A stretch of 11,676 bases of DNA from Pseudomonadota bacterium (GTDB lineage: Bacteria; Pseudomonadota; Alphaproteobacteria; Rhizobiales; Beijerinckiaceae), in contig JAEXUU010000815.1 in NCBI GenBank assembly GCA_023452965.1, forward strand, positions 1 through 11,676, given 5' to 3'. The translations under genes were made by a program, and so were the position numbers. Below are positions 6,068 to 11,676 of the stretch, piece by piece; position 1 is the first letter of the stretch, and every line of letters begins with the position of its first letter. Under the pieces are notes generated by a model. That model saw nothing but the letters and a program-made list of their open reading frames with translations, did no database searches and had not been told where the DNA came from.

Positions 6068-7501
6068 TCAGATCGCCATGCGGTGCGAGACGTTCTTGAT
6101 GATCGTGTAGTGCGAGAGCCCCTCCGCGCCTCCCTCGCGGCCGTAGCCGCTGTCCTTGACCCCGCCGAACGGCACCTCGGCGACCGAGGCCTCCAGCGTA
6201 TTGATCGAGACGTTGCCGGCCTCGATCTCGTCGGCGAGCCGGTCGGCCCGGCTGGCCGAATGGGTGAAGGCATAGGCGGCGAGGCCGAAGGGCAGGCCGT
6301 TCGCCTTGGCGATCGCGTCGTCCAGCGTCGAGACCGGGTTGATCACCGCGAGCGGTCCGAACGGCTCCTCGCGCATGACCCTGGCATCATCCGGCACGTC
6401 GGCCAGCACGGTCACCGGGAAGAAATAGCCGCGATTGCCGATCCGCTCGCCGCCGGCGAGCACGCGTGCGCCCTTGGCGCGAGCGTCCGCGACCAACGCC
6501 TCCATCGCCTCGATGCGGCGATGATTGGCGACCGGGCCCATCTGCGTTGCGGCATCGAGGCCATTGCCGATCACGACCGACCGCGCCTTCTCGGCGAAGG
6601 TCCTGGCGAAGGCCTCGTAGATCGGTTCCTGCACGAAGAAGCGCGTCGGCGAGGTGCAGACCTGGCCGGCATTGCGCGACTTGCGGATTGCCGAGGCCGT
6701 CGCAGCCGCGACCGGATCGACATCGTCGCAGACGATCACCGGGGCATGGCCGCCGAGCTCCATCAGCACCGGCTTCATATGGTCGGCGGCGATGCGCGTC
6801 AGGTGCTTGCCGACCGCGGTCGAGCCGGTGAAGGCGATCAGTCGGGTCTGCTCCTGCGGGATCAGGTAGGAGGAGATCTCGGCCGGGACGCCGAAGACGA
6901 GGTTGAACACGCCGGGCGGCAGGCCGGCATCGTGCAGCGCGCGGGCGATGTGCATGGCGCCGGCCGGGGTCTCCTCGGCCGCCTTCAGGATGATCGAGCA
7001 GCCTGCCGCGAGCGCGCCGGCGATCTTGCGCGCCGGTTGGCTCATCGGGAAATTCCAGGGCGAGAAGGCTGCGACCATGCCGATCGGCTGGTGCATCACG
7101 ACATATTTGATGCCGGGCTCGCTAGGGATCACCCTTCCATAGGTGCGCTGTCCCTCGGCCGCGTCCCATTCGAAGAACTCGCAGCCCCTGATCACCTCGA
7201 GCTGCGCCTGGAGGAAGGGCTTGCCATGCTCGAGGGTGATCGCATGGGCGATCTCGTCGATGCGGGCCCGCATCAGCGCCGCGGCCTTGAGCATGATCTC
7301 ACCACGGGCCCGCGGCGATGTCCGGCTCCAGACCCTGAAGCCCTCTTTCGCCGCAGCCAGCGCATCGTCGAGATCGGCACGGCCAGCGACAGGCACAGAA
7401 CCGATCACGCTCTCATCGGCCGGATTGAGCACGGGCAGGCTACCGGAGGTCTTGCGCCAGGCGCCGCCGATATAGAGCTGGAGGTCGGGATAGGCGGTCA
7501 T
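6068..7501 (-). CDS. NAD(P)-dependent aldehyde dehydrogenase, succinate-semialdehyde dehydrogenase-like
   Basis: Oxidises an aldehyde to the carboxylate with NAD(P)+; cytosolic, 477 residues, normal for the ALDH superfamily. Key residues visible: N150 in SPWNFP, K173 in IILKAAEETP, the cofactor loop FTGSTAVG (224-231), the general base E248 in MELGG, the catalytic C282 in RNAGQVC, and E379 in REEPFGP. The pattern MELGGHAPVIVCDDVD and the C-terminal VPFGGVKDSGYGREGG place it near the GabD/SSADH branch, which also includes ketoglutarate-semialdehyde and other semialdehyde dehydrogenases. It is the first gene of the operon. GAGG ends 6 nt before its ATG, and the LysR gene is divergent. With a ring-cleaving dioxygenase downstream, a role on a muconic- or succinic-type semialdehyde is likely. 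2-aminomuconate semialdehyde is one candidate, but specificity cannot be settled from sequence. Confidence 0.93.
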   Translation of the reverse strand: MTAYPDLQLYIGGAWRKTSGSLPVLNPADESVIGSVPVAGRADLDDALAAAKEGFRVWSRTSPRARGEIMLKAAALMRARIDEIAHAITLEHGKPFLQAQLEVIRGCEFFEWDAAEGQRTYGRVIPSEPGIKYVVMHQPIGMVAAFSPWNFPMSQPARKIAGALAAGCSIILKAAEETPAGAMHIARALHDAGLPPGVFNLVFGVPAEISSYLIPQEQTRLIAFTGSTAVGKHLTRIAADHMKPVLMELGGHAPVIVCDDVDPVAAATASAIRKSRNAGQVCTSPTRFFVQEPIYEAFARTFAEKARSVVIGNGLDAATQMGPVANHRRIEAMEALVADARAKGARVLAGGERIGNRGYFFPVTVLADVPDDARVMREEPFGPLAVINPVSTLDDAIAKANGLPFGLAAYAFTHSASRADRLADEIEAGNVSINTLEASVAEVPFGGVKDSGYGREGGAEGLSHYTIIKNVSHRMAI

Positions 7502-7569
7502 GGAGAGCCTCGAACGGAGCGGCCAAGGGCGCGATGTCGATGCATGATGGTTGCGACGATCGTCATATG

Positions 7570-7594
7570 GAATTCAGCTTATTTGTCTGAATTC
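7570..7594. promoter_or_regulatory. perfect inverted repeat, candidate LysR operator in the divergent promoter
   Basis: GAATTCAG (7570-7577) and CTGAATTC (7587-7594) form a perfect 8-bp dyad with a 9-bp spacer, in the 116-bp region between the divergent aldehyde dehydrogenase and LysR genes. LysR-type regulators usually bind such interrupted dyads and often repress their own gene from the same site. The right arm overlaps the candidate -35 box of the regulator, consistent with autoregulation. The core does not fit a strict T-N11-A spacing, so assignment to this LysR is inference from position. Confidence 0.65.
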
Positions 7595-7612
7595 ATACGA
7601 CGTGCTTATAAA
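7583..7612 (+). promoter_or_regulatory. candidate sigma-70 promoter of the LysR gene, possibly giving a leaderless mRNA
   Basis: TTGTCT (7583-7588) and TATAAA (7607-7612) are separated by 18 bp, a reasonable housekeeping-type pair. Transcription would begin around 7618-7620, at or almost at the start codon. This agrees with the absence of any Shine-Dalgarno in the 20 bases before the ATG. Confidence 0.45.
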
Positions 7613-7617
7613 TCGGC

Positions 7618-8526
7618 ATGGCAGTCACCTTGCGGCAGATCCAGGCCTTCCTCGCCGTCGCCGAACTCGGCACCTTCACCAAGGCGGCGGAGCGCCTGCA
7701 CATGGCGCAACCGGCGCTGTCGCAACTGGTTCGCGATCTGGAGCAGGCCCTCGGCATCCGCCTGTTCGACCGCACGACACGTCGGGTCGAGCTGACGGAA
7801 GGCGGACGGGAGTTCCAGGGCGCGTCGGCCAAGATCGTCCACGATCTCGACCTCGCCATCCAGAATGCCAACGATCTCGCAGAACGTCGGCGCGGCCGGA
7901 TCACCGTGGCAGCCCCGCCGCTGCTGGCGGCGGCGATCCTGCCCGAGGCGATCGCGGAGATGCGCGAGCGCTTTCCCGGCGTGCAGGTCGGGGTACTCGA
8001 TGCGCGTACCGAGACGATCATCGAGGCCGTCAGGACGAGCCGCGTCGATTGCGGCCTCGGCACCTTCGCTGCGGTCGAGGACGGCATCGAGCGCATCCCG
8101 ATGGCGCGCGACAATCTGATGCTGTTCTGCAGCCCCGGCAGCCGCTTCGCAGGCGCGACGGTCGATTGGCGCGAGCTGCAAGGCGAGCCGCTGATCACAC
8201 TGACCCGAGACAGCGGCATCCGGCTCCTGGTCGAAGTCGCCTATGAGACGGTCGGCATTCCGCTGCTGCCGGCCTATGAGGTGTCGCAGATCACGACGGC
8301 GCTGGCGCTGGTCGAGGCCCGTCTCGGTGTCGCCGTGCTCCCGACCTATGCGCGCGCTGCCGCGCCGCATCGCAGAATCCTCGCCCGGCCGCTGTCGAAT
8401 CCGGCGATCGCTCGGGATATCGTGATGATCCGGCCGAGCGGGCGTTCCGTATCGCCCGCGCTGGCTGCGTTCGAGGCAATTCTGCGCCGGTACGCCCGCC
8501 GGCTCGCACCGACCGATGTCGACTGA
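7618..8526 (+). CDS. LysR-family transcriptional regulator
   Basis: DNA-binding transcriptional regulator, 302 residues, typical LTTR length. The N-terminal winged helix-turn-helix is clear: LRQIQAFLAVAELGTFTKAA (5-24), then QPALSQLVRDLEQALGIRLFDR (31-52) and TRRVELTEGG. The remainder is the periplasmic-binding-like effector domain (from about residue 90). Divergent from the ALDH-aldolase-dioxygenase-transport operon and 116 bp from it, with a perfect dyad between. By family habit it would activate that operon when a pathway substrate or intermediate binds, and repress itself. The effector is unknown; the imported aromatic compound or 3-hydroxyanthranilate is a natural guess. No Shine-Dalgarno precedes the ATG, and the next in-frame ATG would cut into the HTH, so 7618 is kept. 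Confidence 0.95.
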   Translation: MAVTLRQIQAFLAVAELGTFTKAAERLHMAQPALSQLVRDLEQALGIRLFDRTTRRVELTEGGREFQGASAKIVHDLDLAIQNANDLAERRRGRITVAAPPLLAAAILPEAIAEMRERFPGVQVGVLDARTETIIEAVRTSRVDCGLGTFAAVEDGIERIPMARDNLMLFCSPGSRFAGATVDWRELQGEPLITLTRDSGIRLLVEVAYETVGIPLLPAYEVSQITTALALVEARLGVAVLPTYARAAAPHRRILARPLSNPAIARDIVMIRPSGRSVSPALAAFEAILRRYARRLAPTDVD

Positions 8527-8829
8527 GTTCGAAGCTGTCAGGGCAGATGCAATTCACGCCGATGTGAGGCCACCGCGCGAGATATCGGTCTTCTGACGGC
8601 TCTTGCAGAGCCATCGGGTTCGACAAGAGAACGCCCGATGTCTGGCGTGGCCAATTGCCGGCCCGCCCAGATGCGGGCGCCCATTTCCAGGCATCGGCCA
8701 AATTCCGACGCGGTCCGGCAGAGCTGACATCCAGGCCAGAATGACCTTGAAGCCTCCCGATATGCCGTGCTGCTGTTCAAAGCACTCATCTTGGAATGGT
8801 ATGTCGATCCAATACATCGTTCTTTGTCG

Positions 8830-8856
8830 TTCCAATTTATTCCAATGATTTCCATT
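8830..8856 (+). promoter_or_regulatory. three TTCCAWT repeats phased at 10 bp, candidate regulator-binding array
   Basis: TTCCAAT (8830-8836), TTCCAAT (8840-8846) and TTCCATT (8850-8856) start exactly 10 bp apart, so they lie on one face of the helix. Another TCCAAT is at 8808-8813, and the inverse TTGGAAT is at 8791-8797. This arrangement is typical of a multi-subunit activator site. It lies in the AT-rich patch about 425 bp before the NRPS start and downstream of the LysR gene. No known box is matched, so the bound protein is unknown. Confidence 0.45.
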
Positions 8857-9268
8857 CATATCAAAGGTATATCTACGATATTTCTGCTTATCTCACGCCG
8901 CAATTATCTGTCTGATCATTAAAATCTTCGCCATCATTTGTTCGGCGGAGTGGCCGCGCGGGGGGAGTGCCCATTAGCGATCTCGCAGCGGCCGCGTCTC
9001 GAACTGACCAGGGGCAAGCCTATCGCATCGCGATCGACGAGAGGCAGCATCTCGCGGGCCCGATGCGGCGGAAGCACTCTGACCTCGGTGTCTCCGAACA
9101 TTGCGCCGGCGGACTTGCGCGGGCGTGTGCCGGCTCCGAGCCTTCGATGAGGCCGCCTTCGCTCGCTTCGGGACGTGGACGCCGTGAGGTCCCCTCCTCG
9201 TCCTCCGGCCCGCCGGCCGCGCTCATCCCCTCTGCGTCTCGCTTCCCCAAGCGTCGCACACCAGCGTC

Positions 9269-9272
9269 GGAG
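9269..9272 (+). promoter_or_regulatory. Shine-Dalgarno of the NRPS gene
   Basis: GGAG ending 8 nt before the ATG at 9281. It supports this start, which also gives a normal N-terminal condensation-domain beginning. Confidence 0.65.
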
Positions 9273-9280
9273 CCAGCACG

Positions 9281-11676
9281 ATGAACGCCGTTACGCCGAA
9301 CGCCCCTCTCGCCATTCCTCTTGCGGTCGTGACCCAGCGGATCTGGCTGGAGTGCAAGAGGGCGCCGGACAGCTCCGCCTATTTCGTGCCGTTCGTCTAC
9401 CGCCTCGATGCGAACGTCGACCCGCAAAGGCTGGAACAGGCGCTGCGCGCGACGGTGGACGCCCATCCGGCGCTGCGCTCGGTGGTGACCGAGGTGGACG
9501 GCAAGCCGTTCCAGGTCGTCAAGGAGACGCCGGCCCAGCTGCTGGAGTACGCGGACAGCTGGGAATGGGCGATCACCAAGCCGTTCGACATGGAAAACGG
9601 CCCGCTGTTCCGCTTCATGCTCTGCGGCGACATCTTCGTCATCAACGGCAGCCACCTCATTCTGGACGGCGGCTCCATCCTGCTGCTGCTGGAGGAGGTC
9701 AGCGCCCGCTATCACGGCCGGGCAGCGCCGGAACCGGGGCCGGGCCCCGAAGCCTGGCGAGCGCATGAGAACGCTTATCTGGAGAGTCCGGAGCGCGAGG
9801 CCGACAGGGCCTATTGGGCGGGGACGCTGGCGCAGTCCGATTTCCGCGCCGGCCTGCCGACCAGGCGCGAGAGCTATGCCGGCGAGCAGGACGGCAACCT
9901 CTATTTCTCCCTGCGCCTGCCGCAGATGAATGTGAGCCCGTTCATCACCACGCTCGCCCTGATCCAGGCGCTGATCCACCGCTATACCGAGCAGGAGATG
10001 GTGGCGGTGCTCTATCCCACCGATCTGCGCGGCAAGGAGTTCGCTCGGTCCATGGGCTCGTTCGTCAACTCGCTGATCGCGACGGCGAGCTTTACGCCCG
10101 AGCTTTCCTTCACGCAGCTCGTGGCGCAGGTGCAGGAGCAGCGGCGGGCAACCCGCGCGCATGACCGTCTGTCGTTCCAGGAGGTGATCGCGGGCCTGCG
10201 CAAGGCGCGGCCCTCGGACGCCGTCCAGCTACCGAACGTTTCGGTCTCCTGGGCGAAGCCGCTCTGGCCGTTCGAACTCGGGACGCCGCTGCCGCTCGAG
10301 ACCGTGGATTGCCAGAACGACCTCTTGTTCCTCGCCTTCGCCGAAGGGGACCGGCTCGATCTGCGCCTGCAATACAGCGCCCGCCAGTTCACCCGCCGCT
10401 TCGTGGAGGAGATTGCGGCGCATCTCTCGGTCCTGGCCGATCTCGTCGCCGCTGAGCCGCATGCGCCGCTCTCGAAGCTGATGCTCGCAACTCCCGCCGA
10501 AGTCGAGCGCATCGAGCGCGACTGGACACCCGCGCCCGCGCCGCGCGGCGATCTGCAATTGCTCCACGACGCCTTCTCCGACTGGGCCGAGCGGCAACCC
10601 GAGGCTCCGGCCCTGCTGACGCGCGAGCGCGTGATCAGCTATGGCGAGATGGAGCGGCTGACCAACCGCATCGCCCACGGCCTGCGCCGCCGCGGCGTCA
10701 AGCCGAACACGCTGGTCGGCGTGATGATGGAAAAGGGCTGGGAGCAGGCGGTGGCCTGCATGGCCATCCTGAAGGCTGGCGGCGGCTATCTGCCGATCAA
10801 TGCCGGCTGGCCGGCCGAGCGCATGGACGCCGTGATCTCCCAGGGCGATGTCGCGGTGGTTTTGTCCCAGAAGCGCGTCGTGGAGCGTCTCGGCCGTCCC
10901 GGGCTCGCGGTCGACGACGAGGCCTTGTGGGCGGGCGAGCCGGACACGCGTCCGACCTCGGTCAACGCGCTCGGCGACATCTGCTATGTGCTGTTCACCT
11001 CGGGCTCGACCGGCAAGCCGAAGGGCGTGACGCTGACCCATTTCAGCGTGATGAACACCCTGCGCAATGCCAATGAGGAACATCGCGTCGGTCCCGGCGA
11101 CCGTTCTCTGCAGCTCTCCGATTTCGCCTTCGACCTCTCGGTCTACGACATCTTCGGCATGCTCTCGGCCGGCGCCGGGGTGGTGATCCCCGACGAGAAC
11201 CGTCATCTCGAGCCGCTCCACTGGGTCGAGATCGCCCGCCAGCATCAGGCCAGCATCTGGACCAGCGTTCCCATGTATGTGGACATGTGGGCGCAATCGG
11301 GCGAGCCGATGCCGAACATGCGCGTGTTCATGATGGGCGGCGACAAGATCCCCGTCGACCTGCCGGAGCGCATTCGCCAGCTCGCTCCAGATGCGGTGCT
11401 CTGGAGTGTCGGCGGACCGACCGAGACCTCGATCATCTCCAACTGGTACCGCATCGGCGAGGTCGACCCGATCTGGACCACCATCCCCTACGGCCGGGCC
11501 ATGCTGAACCAGAAGATGCTGGTGCTCGATTCCGGGCTGAACCAGTGCCCGCCCTTCATGCCGGGCCGGATCTTCATGGGCGGGGTCTGCCTCGCGCGGG
11601 GCTATTGGAAGGATCAGGAAAAGACCGACGCCGCCTTCGTCACCTATCCGGCCACCGGGGAGCGCATCTACTACAC
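9281..11676 (+). CDS. nonribosomal peptide synthetase, condensation-adenylation module (partial, 3' end off the right edge)
   Basis: The first 798 codons of an NRPS with no upstream carrier domain. Condensation domain, residues about 10-430: VVTQRIWLECKR (C1), AHPALRSV (61-68, C2), SHLILDG (124-130, C3), MGSFVNS (258-264, C5), HDRLSFQEV (294-302, C6). The active-site HHxxxDG has Ser in place of the first His, but the second His (H125) and D129/G130 are present. Adenylation domain from about 440: LFTSGSTGKPKG (571-582, A3), FDLSVYDIFG (617-626, A4), GGPTET (711-716, A5), ARGYW (A6). The window ends inside A7. It would activate an amino or hydroxy acid as an adenylate. FDLSVYDIFG is common in cysteine-activating modules that follow cyclization domains, but pocket residues predicted from it (D618, L619, Y622, T661, M684, G686, V710, I718) depart from the usual Cys code. 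The substrate is uncertain. It is unrelated in direction and function to the catabolic operon; a carrier, tailoring and transport genes are expected to the right. Confidence 0.95.
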   Translation, partial: MNAVTPNAPLAIPLAVVTQRIWLECKRAPDSSAYFVPFVYRLDANVDPQRLEQALRATVDAHPALRSVVTEVDGKPFQVVKETPAQLLEYADSWEWAITKPFDMENGPLFRFMLCGDIFVINGSHLILDGGSILLLLEEVSARYHGRAAPEPGPGPEAWRAHENAYLESPEREADRAYWAGTLAQSDFRAGLPTRRESYAGEQDGNLYFSLRLPQMNVSPFITTLALIQALIHRYTEQEMVAVLYPTDLRGKEFARSMGSFVNSLIATASFTPELSFTQLVAQVQEQRRATRAHDRLSFQEVIAGLRKARPSDAVQLPNVSVSWAKPLWPFELGTPLPLETVDCQNDLLFLAFAEGDRLDLRLQYSARQFTRRFVEEIAAHLSVLADLVAAEPHAPLSKLMLATPAEVERIERDWTPAPAPRGDLQLLHDAFSDWAERQPEAPALLTRERVISYGEMERLTNRIAHGLRRRGVKPNTLVGVMMEKGWEQAVACMAILKAGGGYLPINAGWPAERMDAVISQGDVAVVLSQKRVVERLGRPGLAVDDEALWAGEPDTRPTSVNALGDICYVLFTSGSTGKPKGVTLTHFSVMNTLRNANEEHRVGPGDRSLQLSDFAFDLSVYDIFGMLSAGAGVVIPDENRHLEPLHWVEIARQHQASIWTSVPMYVDMWAQSGEPMPNMRVFMMGGDKIPVDLPERIRQLAPDAVLWSVGGPTETSIISNWYRIGEVDPIWTTIPYGRAMLNQKMLVLDSGLNQCPPFMPGRIFMGGVCLARGYWKDQEKTDAAFVTYPATGERIYY

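Larger units (their letters stand above)
8527..9280. other. 754-bp gap without a convincing gene, between the LysR gene and the NRPS
   Basis: The first part (8527-8760) is GC-rich and contains two small inverted repeats: GGCTCT/AGAGCC (8598-8612) and CATCGGG/CCCGATG (8612-8640). They are not followed by T-runs. About 8770-8940 is markedly AT-rich compared with every neighbour and carries phased TTCCAWT repeats. 8941-9280 is GC-rich again. Open frames exist but are weak: a 101-codon minus-strand frame (8859-8554) has mixed third-position composition and no ribosome site, a 55-codon minus-strand frame (9101-8934) is similarly unsupported, and a GTG-initiated plus-strand frame (8967-9284) ends overlapping the NRPS start codon. 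None has recognisable domains. The region most likely holds the NRPS promoter and regulatory sites, possibly with remnants of a degraded gene. Confidence 0.6.

Noticed and set aside
5585..7795. A 736-codon plus-strand open frame opposite the aldolase and dehydrogenase genes
   Set aside because: It is an antisense shadow produced by high GC at third positions. Both minus-strand genes have full sets of family motifs, and the frame runs through the divergent promoter into the LysR gene.
8598..8640. Inverted repeats after the LysR gene as an intrinsic terminator
   Set aside because: Stems are only 6-7 bp and no T-run follows either of them.
8554..8859. A 101-codon minus-strand open frame, considered as an MbtH-like or other small NRPS-associated protein
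   Set aside because: No MbtH motifs, no ribosome site, mixed codon use and no recognisable domain. Chance or a decayed gene is more likely.
8934..9101. A 55-codon minus-strand open frame whose first half has a protein-like composition
   Set aside because: No Shine-Dalgarno and no recognised family; the second half becomes low quality. Too weak to call a gene without homologues.
8967..9284. A GTG-started plus-strand frame ending in an ATGA overlap with the NRPS start, suggesting coupling
   Set aside because: The G-rich stretch abuts the GTG with no spacing, the protein is low-complexity (Ser/Pro/Arg rich) without domains, and the NRPS has its own Shine-Dalgarno. The overlap is probably chance.

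Overview
The window is GC-rich, with a codon style typical of an alphaproteobacterium. The gene content (LivH-type ABC uptake, LysR-controlled aromatic catabolism, C/G-rich palindromic intergenic repeats) points to the Hyphomicrobiales, perhaps a Bosea- or Methylobacterium-like soil bacterium. That placement is inference from style and content, not a database match.

The left two-thirds (1-7501) is one co-oriented minus-strand block. Read in its direction of transcription it runs: an aldehyde dehydrogenase (7501-6068), a divergent DHDPS/NAL-family aldolase or lyase (6040-5057), 3-hydroxyanthranilate 3,4-dioxygenase (5020-4469), a branched-chain-amino-acid-type periplasmic binding protein (4355-3177), an MBL-fold metallohydrolase (3175-2201), a second closely similar binding protein (2164-983) and the start of a LivH-type permease (711, running off the left edge). 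Gaps are 1-36 bp between most genes. Larger gaps are 113 bp before the first binding protein and 271 bp, carrying palindromic repeats, before the permease. A LysR-type regulator (7618-8526) is divergent from the block, and a perfect 8-bp dyad lies in the shared promoter region. The likely theme is regulated uptake and breakdown of an aromatic amine or amino acid that passes through 3-hydroxyanthranilate or an analogue. The dioxygenase opens the ring to a semialdehyde, the dehydrogenase oxidises an aldehyde, and the aldolase-family and MBL proteins supply C-C lyase/hydratase and hydrolase steps that cannot be assigned from sequence alone. The usual partner after 3-hydroxyanthranilate cleavage, ACMS decarboxylase, is not in the window.

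From 8527 to 9280 no convincing gene is visible. This stretch contains an AT-rich patch (about 8770-8940) with three 10-bp-phased TTCCAWT repeats, followed by GC-rich sequence. At 9281 a plus-strand nonribosomal peptide synthetase begins with a condensation domain followed by an adenylation domain, and is cut by the right edge inside core motif A7. It belongs to a different functional unit, probably a secondary-metabolite or siderophore cluster continuing to the right.
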